The notes beneath the pieces are model-generated. The model did no database searches. It worked only from the letters and a program-made list of their open reading frames with translations, and had not been told where the DNA came from. Position numbers and translations under genes: made by a program. Below are positions 48,849-56,803 of a stretch of 64,000 bases of DNA, in pieces (positions within the stretch are counted from its first letter, which is position 1; each line of letters starts with the position of its first letter). The stretch is from Novosphingobium terrae (GTDB taxonomy: Bacteria > Pseudomonadota > Alphaproteobacteria > Sphingomonadales > Sphingomonadaceae): NCBI RefSeq assembly GCF_017163935.1, contig NZ_JABVZR010000001.1:620001-684000 (forward strand), in the 5' to 3' direction.

Positions 48849-49073
48849 TTACTTGACGAGGTAGGGCAGCAGGCCCACGTGGCGGGCGCGCTTGATGGCC
48901 TGGCTCAGCTCACGCTGCTTCTTGGCAGAAACGGCGGTGATGCGGCTGGGCACGATCTTGCCACGCTCGGACATGAAGCCCTGAAGCAGGCGCACGTCCT
49001 TGAAGTCGATCTTGGGAGCATTCTTGCCCGAGAACGGGCAGGACTTGCGGCGACGGAAAAATGCACGAGCCAT
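48849..49073 (-). CDS. rpsR: 30S ribosomal protein S18
   Basis: 74 residues of normal length: [49 protein letters not shown]. It lies 3 bp after rpsF. Binds S6 in the 30S platform. Confidence 0.97.
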   Translation of the reverse strand: MARAFFRRRKSCPFSGKNAPKIDFKDVRLLQGFMSERGKIVPSRITAVSAKKQRELSQAIKRARHVGLLPYLVK

Positions 49074-49076
49074 GGA

Positions 49077-49439
49077 TCAAGCCTCCTCGCGGTCGCGGCG
49101 ACGGCTGCGCTCGCGGTCGTTCTTGCGCATCTGCACGCTGGGACCAGCTTCATGCTCGTCAACGCGGACGGTGATGAAGCGGATGACGTCTTCGTTGATG
49201 CTGGTCTGACGCTCCAGCTCGGCGACGACGCCGGCGGGGGCTTCAATGTTCAGCAGCACGAAGTGCGCCTTGCGGTTGCGCTTGATCTTGTAAGCCAGAC
49301 CCTTGAGGCCCCAGGTCTCGGTCTTGGTGACCTTGCCGTTGTTGCTCTCGACGATCTCGGTGGCGGTGGCGGCCAGCGCATCAACCTGCGCTTGGCTCAG
49401 GTCCTGGCGAGCCAGGAACACGTGCTCATAAAGAGCCAC
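49077..49439 (-). CDS. rpsF: 30S ribosomal protein S6
   Basis: 120 residues: [20 protein letters not shown] at the N-terminus, [18 protein letters not shown], and an Arg/Glu-rich tail. The first possible start is GTG at 49454, but AAGGAAG at 49443-49449 is a ribosome-binding site correctly spaced for the GTG at 49439, which also gives the typical MALYEHV start. First gene of the operon. Confidence 0.95.
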   Translation of the reverse strand: MALYEHVFLARQDLSQAQVDALAATATEIVESNNGKVTKTETWGLKGLAYKIKRNRKAHFVLLNIEAPAGVVAELERQTSINEDVIRFITVRVDEHEAGPSVQMRKNDRERSRRRDREEA

Positions 49440-49559
49440 GGCAACTTCCTTCACTTGTGTAACCGATCGTTGGCTGATCCGCGGGATTGCGGGGCCCCTC
49501 CGGCTTTCTTCGCATGTCCATACGCGCGGCCTGCGAATCCGCGCTTTCAGAAGGGTGGG

Positions 49560-49587
49560 CGCATAGAGGATTGCAGCGCGAAAGCAA
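49560..49587 (-). promoter_or_regulatory. Candidate promoter of rpsF-rpsR-rplI
   Basis: On the minus strand TTGCTT (49587-49582), 16-bp spacer, TATGCG (49565-49560), a type often seen for ribosomal promoters in alphaproteobacteria. It leaves a leader of about 110 nt that could hold an S6:S18 autoregulatory structure, which I cannot confirm by eye. Confidence 0.45.
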
Positions 49588-49625
49588 GGGAAATCGGGGG
49601 TTGAGGGAGATTCAGAAGGTTAAGG

Positions 49626-49860
49626 GCGAGGGGGTTACCCCCTCGCGCTCCCATGACGTCTTCCGGCTCATGGGCAGGGGTTCCCGACCGTCGCGCCCGG
49701 ACGATCCACCTGCGTTACCTGTGGCGCCGCAGGCTTTAAAGCCCATGCTTCCAAAGCTGTGCCCGGAGTTGCTGCCTGCGGCGCAGCGACGTTGCTCTGC
49801 CGAAGAACCCTTGGCGCAGCGTAGACATTAAAGGGAGCGCGAGGGTGATGACCCTCGCAT
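49626..49860 (-). repeat. Hairpin-bounded intergenic element, copy F (full length, reversed)
   Basis: 235 bp. GCGAGGGGGTTACCCCCTCGC (49626-49646) and GCGAGGGTGATGACCCTCGC (49839-49858) bound a centre with GCGCCGCAGGC / GCCTGCGGCGC. Orientation is opposite to C, D, E and H. Lies between rpsF and the Mur ligase gene. Confidence 0.88.
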
Positions 49861-49865
49861 GTCTC

Positions 49866-51308
49866 TTACTTCAACCCCTTTAACAGATCGGTGGCGAACA
49901 GGCTGAGCGTATCGTCCCGGGCGCCCATCACCACGATTCGATCTCCGGGCTGCGCGAGGGCGATCATGGCCTCACCGCAAGCTTCGCGAGTCGGGATATG
50001 CCGGGCGTGAGGCGCGGAAGCGCTGCCCTGCGCAATCAGGCTGATGATGCGTTCGGAGCCTTCCGAGCGATCCACCGTGCCGCCGAAATAGACCGGATCG
50101 CAGAGGATGACGTGATCTTCGGGATCGAGCAGGTCGGCGAAGACCTGTGCCAGTTCCGAGCCCATCTGGCGAAGCGGGCCATAGCCGTGAGGCTGGAAGA
50201 AGGCGATGATGCGCCCGGGGTGGCTCTTGAGCGTCTTGAGCGTGGCCGAGACCTTGTCCGGATTATGGCCGAAATCGTCGATCACGGTGATGCCCGAGGG
50301 CGAGGTGCCGACGATATCGAAACGACGGGCAAGGCCCTCGAAACCAGCCAGCGCCTGAACGGCATCGCTGACGGGTATGCCTGCAGCCTTCGCGGCGGCG
50401 ATGGCAGCAAGGGCATTGGCGAGGTTGTGGCGACCGGGCACTTTCAGCGAGAGGTTGAATGTGGTGGACAGGGTGGGATTCGAACCCACGGTGTCGATCA
50501 CCTGCGCAGAAATGCTGGTCGGCCCTTCAACGATGCTGCCGGGCACCACGCTGATCTCGGCCTCGGCGCTGTCGATCCCGAAGGTGACCAGCTTTTTCGC
50601 ACGCCCCGCCAACGCCGCCGTCTCGACATCGTCCAGATTGATCACGCCCACATCGGCTCGCGCCAGAAAATCGCCGAACAGAGCGCGCAGTTCCTCCAGA
50701 CTCTTGTGGTCGAGGCTGACATTGTTCAGTACCGCCACACTCGGGCGATAGAGCGCGATGGAGCCGTCACTCTCATCCACCTCGGACACGAACAGCCCGC
50801 CGCTGCCCACCCGCGCGCTGGCGAAAGGCGCATCGGGCGCGCGGAAATTCTTCATCACCGCGCCATTCATGATCGTGGGGTCACGGCCCAGAGCGGTCAT
50901 GATCCAGCCGATCATACCAGTGACCGTGCTCTTGCCGCTGGTGCCCCCCACCGCGAGCCGATAGGCCGAGGCGTTGAACAGTTCGGAGAGCAACTGCGCC
51001 CGGCTCATGCGCGGGCAGCCCAGTTCCTTGGCGCGCACCATTTCCGGCACGGTGTCCTCCACGGCGGCGGAGGCGACCAGCACCTGCTGGGCGCCGGTGA
51101 TGCCGCTGCCATCCTGCGGGAATAGCGTGAAGCCAAGGTTTTCCAGCCAGCTGAATTTTTCCGGCGTGCGCCCCTGATCGCGGCCCCGGTCCGAACCGGC
51201 CACCTCAGCGCCCAACCCTCGCAGGATCAGCGCCAGAGGCAGCATGCCCGATCCGCCGATGCCGCAGAAGAACCATGGGTGAGAGGTGAGCGTGCTGTTC
51301 TCGGTCAT
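49866..51308 (-). CDS. Mur ligase family protein (MurC/Mpl-like)
   Basis: 480 residues with three Mur-ligase domains: N-terminal FCGIGGSGMLPLALILRGLG, central P-loop GGTSGKSTVT (121-130), SEVDESDGS, NNVSLDHKS, PGRHNLANALAAIAAA, C-terminal DDFGHNPDKV and FQPHGYGPLRQM. It adds an amino acid or peptide to UDP-MurNAc or a close analogue. The P-loop has Ser where MurC and Mpl normally have His (GTHGKT), so it is a divergent branch. The divergent LD-carboxypeptidase gene 78 bp away suggests murein recycling (Mpl-like). Residues 274-283 are encoded by a tRNA 3'-end sequence (see separate feature). Confidence 0.85.
   Translation of the reverse strand: MTENSTLTSHPWFFCGIGGSGMLPLALILRGLGAEVAGSDRGRDQGRTPEKFSWLENLGFTLFPQDGSGITGAQQVLVASAAVEDTVPEMVRAKELGCPRMSRAQLLSELFNASAYRLAVGGTSGKSTVTGMIGWIMTALGRDPTIMNGAVMKNFRAPDAPFASARVGSGGLFVSEVDESDGSIALYRPSVAVLNNVSLDHKSLEELRALFGDFLARADVGVINLDDVETAALAGRAKKLVTFGIDSAEAEISVVPGSIVEGPTSISAQVIDTVGSNPTLSTTFNLSLKVPGRHNLANALAAIAAAKAAGIPVSDAVQALAGFEGLARRFDIVGTSPSGITVIDDFGHNPDKVSATLKTLKSHPGRIIAFFQPHGYGPLRQMGSELAQVFADLLDPEDHVILCDPVYFGGTVDRSEGSERIISLIAQGSASAPHARHIPTREACGEAMIALAQPGDRIVVMGARDDTLSLFATDLLKGLK
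50462..50491 (-). other. tRNA 3'-end-like segment inside the Mur ligase gene
   Basis: On the minus strand these 30 nt comprise a perfect T-arm (GTGGG-TTCGAAT-CCCAC), an acceptor 3' strand CCTGTCC, and A-CCA. This fits the end of a tRNA-Ser whose 5' end would be GGACAGG; no 5' part is present nearby. The segment is translated in frame as VGSNPTLST. Confidence 0.75.
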
Positions 51309-51386
51309 GCGGGCGGGCCTATGCGGCGCCGCGCCAAAGGGCAAGAGCGTTGCCTTTGCCTGCCGCCAGAGGCTATCCCTCCTCCC

Positions 51387-52211
51387 ATGCCCACACGCAT
51401 CGCCATCTGCGCCCCCGCAACGCCGATCACGCCCGAGGATGTGGCGCGCACTCAGGCCATCGCCGCCGAATTTCCCGATGCCGAATTGCATTTCCACCCG
51501 CAATGCTTCGCGGCGAGCGGCCATTTCGCCGGGCCGGATGCGGTGCGCCTCGCGGCTTTTCTCGATTGCGCCAACGATCCCGCTTTCGATGCGGTGTGGT
51601 TCGCACGCGGCGGTTATGGCTCGAACCGCATTGCGGGGGAGGCGTTGGGGCAGCTTTCGCTGGCGGCGCGGCACAAGGCCTACCTTGGCTATTCAGATCT
51701 GGGCTATCTGCTGGCCGGGCTCTATCGCGAGAAGATCGGCCGCCCCGTGCACGGACCGATGGTTGGCGATGGCCGCCGCTCGGGAGGTGATGAGGCCCTG
51801 CGCCGCGCCTTGGGTTGGCTGACTGGCGCCTCGGATGGTCTGGAACCCAGCCTTGGCGAGGAAAAACATCCCGTTGTTGCGCTGAACCTCACCACGCTGG
51901 CGATGTTGGCGGGCACGCCGCTGATGCCGGGCCTCGCGAACCATGTGGTGATGGTGGAAGAGGTCAGCGAGCATCTCTACGCCGTTGACCGCCTATTTTT
52001 CCATGCCACGGCACATCTGGGCGGGATCGCGGGGCTGCGGTTGGGGCGAGTCTCCGCCGTACCGGAAAACGACCGGGAGTTCGGGGCGACGCCTTTGCAG
52101 ATCGCTCAGGACTGGTGTCACCGGCACTCCATCCCGTTTCTGGGGGAGGCGCAGATCGGGCATGACGCTGCGAACCGGATCGTGCCGTTTGGGAAGCAGG
52201 TAAGACGTTGA
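51387..52211 (+). CDS. ldcA: LD-carboxypeptidase (peptidase S66, muramoyltetrapeptide carboxypeptidase)
   Basis: Removes the terminal D-Ala from murein tetrapeptides in the cytoplasm during recycling. 274 residues: APATPIT near the N-terminus, FARGGYGSNRI, the nucleophile Ser103 in LGYSDLGYL, the Glu in VVMVEEVSEH and the His in GEAQIGHDAA, giving the S66 Ser-Glu-His triad. No signal peptide, as expected. Shares a 78-bp divergent promoter region with the Mur ligase gene. Start at 51387 follows the family N-terminus. Confidence 0.9.
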   Translation: MPTRIAICAPATPITPEDVARTQAIAAEFPDAELHFHPQCFAASGHFAGPDAVRLAAFLDCANDPAFDAVWFARGGYGSNRIAGEALGQLSLAARHKAYLGYSDLGYLLAGLYREKIGRPVHGPMVGDGRRSGGDEALRRALGWLTGASDGLEPSLGEEKHPVVALNLTTLAMLAGTPLMPGLANHVVMVEEVSEHLYAVDRLFFHATAHLGGIAGLRLGRVSAVPENDREFGATPLQIAQDWCHRHSIPFLGEAQIGHDAANRIVPFGKQVRR

Positions 52212-52213
52212 AA

Positions 52214-52405
52214 GCAGGGGGCGTTACGCCCCCTGCACCCCCGTTACGTCTCCCGGCGATAGGGCGTGCAAACCGTAACCTTGCGTAGTAACTCCCCGCC
52301 GCGCAGCGGCCTTAAAGCCTGCGGCGCGGCGTCCGAAGCGCCAAGGCCGAACCCAAAGCGCCACGTAGACATTCATGGGAGCGCGAGGGGGTAACCCCCT
52401 CGCAT
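52214..52405 (-). repeat. Hairpin-bounded intergenic element, copy G (variant left arm)
   Basis: 192 bp. Right hairpin GCGAGGGGGTAACCCCCTCGC at 52383-52403. The left hairpin is GCAGGGGGCGTTACGCCCCCTGC (52214-52236), with a different sequence but still perfectly palindromic. Centre carries CCTGCGGCGCGG and the GGCCGAACCC signature, reversed. Between the LD-carboxypeptidase and fabD genes. Confidence 0.8.
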
Positions 52406-52499
52406 TTCCTTCCTTTCACCCCTTGTCAAACCTCCACCCCCTTGCACCCAAGCTCTAACCGCAATAACTCGCGGCCCCAGATTTCAAGGGATAGCCAAG

Positions 52500-53438
52500 A
52501 TGCGTGCATTTGTTTTTCCGGGGCAGGGCAGCCAGAAGGTCGGCATGGGTGTCGATCTGGCGGCGGCCAGCCCCATCGCCCGCGAGGTGTTCGAGGAGGT
52601 TGACGAGGCGCTGGGCCAGAAGCTGTGGGAGATCATGGCGCAGGGCCCAGAGGACCAGCTGACCCTGACCGAGAACGCCCAGCCCGCGATCATGGCCAAT
52701 GCCATTGCCACGCTGCGCGTGCTGGAGAAGGAGGGCGGTTTCCGCCTGTCCGACAAGGCCGATTTCGTGGCCGGTCACTCGCTGGGTGAGTACACCGCGC
52801 TGTGCGCTGCTGGCGCCTTCAGCCTTGCCGATACGGCGCGTCTGCTCAAGCTGCGCGGGCAGTCGATGCAGGCGGCGGTGCCGGTGGGTGTTGGCGCGAT
52901 GGCGGCTCTGCTGGGCGCCGATATCGACAAGGCGACCGCTCTGGCTGCTGCGGCTGCCGAGGGTGAGGTCTGCACCGTCGCGAATGACAACGATCCGGGG
53001 CAGGTCGTGCTGTCGGGCCACAAGGGCGCGATCGAGAGGGCTATCGCTCTGGTCAAGGAGCATGGGATCAAGCGCGGCGTCGCGCTGCCGGTCTCCGCGC
53101 CCTTCCACTGCCCGCTGATGCAGCCTGCCGCCGACGCCATGGCCGAGGCGCTGGCCAAGGTTTCGCCGGGCGCGCTTTCGGTGCCGCTCTTCGCCAATGT
53201 CACCGCCGATGTCGTGACCGATCCCGCCACCGTGCAGGCCCTGCTGGTTGAGCAGGTGACGGGCCGCGTGCGCTGGCGCGAGAGCATCATCGCCATGAAG
53301 GCGGCGGGCGTCGAGGAATTCGTCGAACTGGGCGGCAAGGTGCTTGGCCCCATGATTTCGCGCAGCGTGACGGATGTGAAGGTGACCAGCGTCATCTCCA
53401 TGGCCGATATCGAGGCGCTGCTGAAGGAGATCGCATGA
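52500..53438 (+). CDS. fabD: Malonyl-CoA:ACP transacylase
   Basis: Loads malonyl onto ACP for fatty acid synthesis. 312 residues: FVFPGQGSQKVGMG at the N-terminus, nucleophile Ser94 in GHSLGEYTAL, and the active-site His in SAPFHCPLM (about 201). Length is normal. RBS AAGGG. Overlaps fabG by a few bases. Confidence 0.97.
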   Translation: MRAFVFPGQGSQKVGMGVDLAAASPIAREVFEEVDEALGQKLWEIMAQGPEDQLTLTENAQPAIMANAIATLRVLEKEGGFRLSDKADFVAGHSLGEYTALCAAGAFSLADTARLLKLRGQSMQAAVPVGVGAMAALLGADIDKATALAAAAAEGEVCTVANDNDPGQVVLSGHKGAIERAIALVKEHGIKRGVALPVSAPFHCPLMQPAADAMAEALAKVSPGALSVPLFANVTADVVTDPATVQALLVEQVTGRVRWRESIIAMKAAGVEEFVELGGKVLGPMISRSVTDVKVTSVISMADIEALLKEIA

Positions 53439-54178
53439 TGTTTTCGCTTGAAGGAATGACCGCGCTGGTAACCGGCGCGAGCGGTGGCATCGGCAGCGCG
53501 GTGGCCAAGGCTCTGGCCTTGCAGGGCGCGCGTCTGGTGCTTTCGGGCAGCAATGCCGACAAGCTGGAGGCCTTCAAGGCCGAGCTGGGCGGCGACCACG
53601 TTGCCATCACCTGCAACCTCTCGGACCCGGAATCGGTCGAGAAGCTGGTGCCGGAGGCGCTGGCTGCTCTGGGCAAGCTGGACATCCTCGTGAACAACGC
53701 GGGCATCACGCGCGACAACCTCGCCATGCGGATGAAGGATGAGGAATGGGATGCGGTGATCCGCATCAACCTCGAGGCCGCCTTCCGCCTGATGCGCGCC
53801 GCGACCAAGCCGATGATGAAGGCCCGCTTTGGCCGCATCGTCTCGGTGACCAGCGTGGTGGGCGCCACCGGCAATCCCGGTCAGGTGAACTATGCCGCCG
53901 CCAAGGCTGGCCTTGTGGGCATGAGCAAGTCGCTGGCGCAGGAACTGGCGAGCCGCAACGTGACGGTCAATTGTGTGGCGCCGGGCTTTATCCGCACCGC
54001 CATGACGGACGTGCTGCCCGACGCCCAGAAGGAAGCGCTGAACGGCCGCATCCCGATGGGCCGCATGGGCGAGGGCGAGGATATCGGCGCTGCGGTGGCG
54101 TTCCTGGCCTCGAAGGAAGCGGGCTATGTCACCGGCCAGACCATTCATGTGAATGGCGGCATGGCGATGTTTGCCTGA
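53435..54178 (+). CDS. fabG: 3-oxoacyl-ACP reductase
   Basis: NADPH reduction of 3-ketoacyl-ACP. 247 residues: Rossmann TGASGGIG (13-20), NNAG (87-90), catalytic Ser140, Tyr153 and Lys157 (VNYAAAKAGL), and the C-terminal GQTIHVNGGMAM. It is coupled to fabD (ATGATG: starts at 53435 or 53438). The usual acpP downstream is absent; repeat copy H follows. Confidence 0.97.
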   Translation: MMFSLEGMTALVTGASGGIGSAVAKALALQGARLVLSGSNADKLEAFKAELGGDHVAITCNLSDPESVEKLVPEALAALGKLDILVNNAGITRDNLAMRMKDEEWDAVIRINLEAAFRLMRAATKPMMKARFGRIVSVTSVVGATGNPGQVNYAAAKAGLVGMSKSLAQELASRNVTVNCVAPGFIRTAMTDVLPDAQKEALNGRIPMGRMGEGEDIGAAVAFLASKEAGYVTGQTIHVNGGMAMFA

Positions 54179-54194
54179 TTGAAGAAAAAGATAG

Positions 54195-54406
54195 GTGCGA
54201 GGGTGTTACACCCTCGCGCTCCCATGACTGTCTGCGTGGGCGCTATGGGTTCGGCCTTGGATTAAGGTCGCGGCGCCGCAGGCAGGGCATTTGATGCCTG
54301 CGGCGCCATAGGCCGCGCAGGTGGAGAGGTGGGGCGCAACGCTCGTGCGCCACTGCCCAAGCGTCGGAAGACGTCATGGGAGCGCGAGGGGATAACCCCC
54401 TCGCAT
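54195..54406 (+). repeat. Hairpin-bounded intergenic element, copy H (full length)
   Basis: 212 bp. Left hairpin GCGAGGGTGTTACACCCTCGC (54197-54217), central GCGCCGCAGGCA / TGCCTGCGGCGC, right hairpin GCGAGGGGATAACCCCCTCGC (54384-54404, one mismatch). Lies between fabG and dnaN. Confidence 0.9.
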
Positions 54407-54657
54407 TTCTCTTTTCCTCCCCCGAATCCGCCCCTCCAAAGCCTTCGCAGGAGCATTAACCTCCTGTTAGGCATGTTCTCCTAATCGAAACCCATCGAAT
54501 TATCCCCAGAATCGCGTTCAGGCGCTTGCTTCGCACTTGCCGAAGGCCAAGGGCGCGCTAAGGAAGATAGTCCGAAATGGCCGCGCAGGGGTGCCTTGGG
54601 GTTCCTGTGCGGGTTGAAGCTGCACCCAGGGATATCAGGCACGGGATCGGATCGAGC
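54407..54657 (+). other. Upstream region of dnaN
   Basis: 251 bp with no gene. A DnaA-box-like TTATCCCCA lies at 54500-54508 (one mismatch to TTATCCACA) and a weak TTGCCG-16-TAAGGA promoter at 54537-54564. Neither is strong. Confidence 0.3.
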
Positions 54658-55776
54658 ATGAAAGCCACCATCGAACGCGCGACGCTGCTGCGCTGCCTCA
54701 GCCATGTGCAGTCGGTGGTCGAGCGGCGCAACACGATCCCCATTCTCTCCAACGTGCTGATCGAGGCCGGGCAGGACGGCACCTTGCGCGTCATGGCGAC
54801 CGACCTTGACCTGCAGGTGGTCGAGCATATGCAGGCTGTCAGCGTGGAGGCGCCGGGCGCCATCACCGTTTCGGCGCATCTTCTTTTCGACATCGCCCGC
54901 AAGCTGCCCGATGGCAGCCAGGTGAGCCTGCAGACCGCCGACAACCGCATGGTTGTGAAGGCCGGTCGCAGCCGCTTCCAGCTGCCGACGCTGCCGCGCG
55001 ATGACTTCCCCGTGATCGTCGAGGGCGATCTGCCCACCAGCTTCGAGCTGCCTGCGGCGACGCTGGCTCAGCTGATCGACCGCACGCGTTTCGCGATCTC
55101 CACCGAGGAGACGCGCTATTACCTCAACGGCATCTTCCTGCATGTGACGGAAGAGGAGCTGAAGGCGGCGGCAACGGACGGCCACCGTCTGGCGCGCTTC
55201 ACCATCGTGAAGCCCGAGGGCGCCGATGGCATGCCCGACGTCATCGTGCCGCGTAAGTGCGTGGCCGAGCTGCGCAAGCTGCTGGAAGAGGCGCTGGATG
55301 CGGTGGTTCTGGTGGACCTGTCGGCCAGCAAGATCCGCTTCACGCTGGGCGGCGAGAATGGCGTGGTGCTGACCAGCAAGCTGATCGACGGCACCTTCCC
55401 CGATTACAGCCGCGTGATCCCGACCGGCAACGACAAGCTGCTGCGTCTGGACCCCAAGAGCTTCTGGCAGGGCGTGGACCGCGTGGCCACCATCGCCACC
55501 GAGAAGACCCGCGCCGTGAAGATGGCGCTGGACAAGGACCGCGTGACGCTGTCCGTGACTTCGCCCGACAACGGCACGGCTGCCGAAGAGCTGCCCGCCG
55601 ATTACGGCTCGGACGGTTTCGAGATCGGCTTCAACGCCAATTATCTGAAAGACATCCTCGGCCAGATCGAGGGCGATACGGTGGAGCTGCATCTGGCCGA
55701 TGCCGGTGCCCCCACCCTGATCCGTCAGGATGAAAAGAGCCCCGCGCTCTATGTGTTGATGCCGATGCGCGTGTGA
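54658..55776 (+). CDS. dnaN: DNA polymerase III subunit beta (sliding clamp)
   Basis: Ring-shaped clamp that tethers replicative polymerase. 372 residues of normal length with three repeated domains: MKATIERATLLRCLSHVQSVVERRNTIPIL (shortened here), RSRFQLPTLPRDDFP, TDGHRLA, IVPRKCVAELRKLL, and the C-terminal LYVLMPMRV that lines the hydrophobic cleft. The start at 54658 follows the family N-terminus; an open extension to 54577 is rejected. dnaA is not adjacent, as usual in alphaproteobacteria. Confidence 0.97.
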   Translation: MKATIERATLLRCLSHVQSVVERRNTIPILSNVLIEAGQDGTLRVMATDLDLQVVEHMQAVSVEAPGAITVSAHLLFDIARKLPDGSQVSLQTADNRMVVKAGRSRFQLPTLPRDDFPVIVEGDLPTSFELPAATLAQLIDRTRFAISTEETRYYLNGIFLHVTEEELKAAATDGHRLARFTIVKPEGADGMPDVIVPRKCVAELRKLLEEALDAVVLVDLSASKIRFTLGGENGVVLTSKLIDGTFPDYSRVIPTGNDKLLRLDPKSFWQGVDRVATIATEKTRAVKMALDKDRVTLSVTSPDNGTAAEELPADYGSDGFEIGFNANYLKDILGQIEGDTVELHLADAGAPTLIRQDEKSPALYVLMPMRV

Positions 55777-55797
55777 TCCGCTCAGGATTGAAGGCTT

Positions 55798-55836
55798 AAA
55801 AAGGCGCGGGAGGGGCAACCTTCCCGCGCCTTTTTG
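55798..55836 (+). terminator. Intrinsic terminator of dnaN
   Basis: AAGGCGCGGG / CCCGCGCCTT stem, then TTT; 25 bp after dnaN. Confidence 0.85.
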
Positions 55837-55873
55837 TTGCAGCTGGCCCTGTTAGGGCAGGGCCAGGGGCGCC

Positions 55874-56587
55874 TTAGCCCACACGGTTGGCGCGCCAGGC
55901 ATCGACGGTGCGGATCAGCCCGGCGGCCTCGGCGGGGGCCAGAACGCTGTCAAGATCGCTGCCCTGCGCGTCCTTGTAGCGGAAGGCCCAGCCCTGGCGC
56001 GAACCCTGCTGATGGCCCTCGGCGATTTCGCGGACCACATGCTCCGGAAGGTCGAAGGCGACGCGGATGCGCTGGTCGCACTGGCCGCCGGTTTCCTTGG
56101 GCACGCAATTGCTGTCCCAATGGTTGGCGACCGACAGATTGGCCTGTGTCACCTTGCCGCCGGCGCGGTAATGCACGCGGGTCAGCTCGCGCGGGGCGTC
56201 GGTGTTGGTGATGTCCTGCCACACGCGATAGGATGCCGTGTTGGTGTTGCGGTCGAGATGGGCCGTCAGATGCAGGTTGCCCTCGGTTCCGGTGCCCAGC
56301 GCGTGGCGGCTTTTGTGGGCCTTGCGCGAGGAAAAGCTGACATAGGGTTCGAGCTGGTCGTCCTTGATCTCGATGCCTTGAGCGAAATGATCCGCAGGCA
56401 GTGCGGCGACGCGGATGGGCAGTTGCGCCGTGGCGGTTGAAGCGGTGGCCGTCGGGACGGCGGTTGCCTGAGCCGCGGAGATGCCGCCAAACAGGCCCAG
56501 GGCCAGAGCGGCCATGGTCAGCCGGGCGGCGCGCGAGCGGGGCAGCGCCATCAGGGCAGGGGCTTTGGTGGCGGTCTTGCTGGTCAT
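55874..56587 (-). CDS. Hypothetical secreted protein
   Basis: 237 residues. The N-terminus has a basic segment (RSRAARL) and hydrophobic stretch MAALALGLFGGISAAQA, a signal peptide. The mature part has a conserved-looking beta-rich domain: EIKDDQLEPYVSFSSR, HLTAHLDRNTNTASYRVWQD, RVHYRAGGKVTQANL, and a pair of cysteines (NCVPKETGGQCDQ). I recognise no named family. The start at 56587 is used; open extension upstream is antisense to rnr. Confidence 0.72.
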   Translation of the reverse strand: MTSKTATKAPALMALPRSRAARLTMAALALGLFGGISAAQATAVPTATASTATAQLPIRVAALPADHFAQGIEIKDDQLEPYVSFSSRKAHKSRHALGTGTEGNLHLTAHLDRNTNTASYRVWQDITNTDAPRELTRVHYRAGGKVTQANLSVANHWDSNCVPKETGGQCDQRIRVAFDLPEHVVREIAEGHQQGSRQGWAFRYKDAQGSDLDSVLAPAEAAGLIRTVDAWRANRVG

Positions 56588-56803
56588 GTCATGCCTTTCA
56601 TCTTTTCTGATTGCTGATGACGATCTAGGCGGATGACATTGCGCGCCAGATGCTCGATCGTGAGAAATGATTGCCCGTGGATGACACGGCTGACCGGGGG
56701 CAGGGGGATGATCGGGCGGGGGTGTTCGCCGCTTGCGCTGTGCGTTGGCCCACTCCACCCCAACCAACTGGCCTTTCCCCGCCGCCCCGGCTAAAGACGG
56801 GGC

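Noticed and set aside
46215..54406. CRISPR array made of the regularly found palindromes
   Set aside because: Units are kilobases apart with genes between them; no spacers and no cas genes.
54500..54508. DnaA box upstream of dnaN
   Set aside because: TTATCCCCA has one mismatch to the consensus and stands alone; no cluster, no AT-rich unwinding region, so no origin is called.
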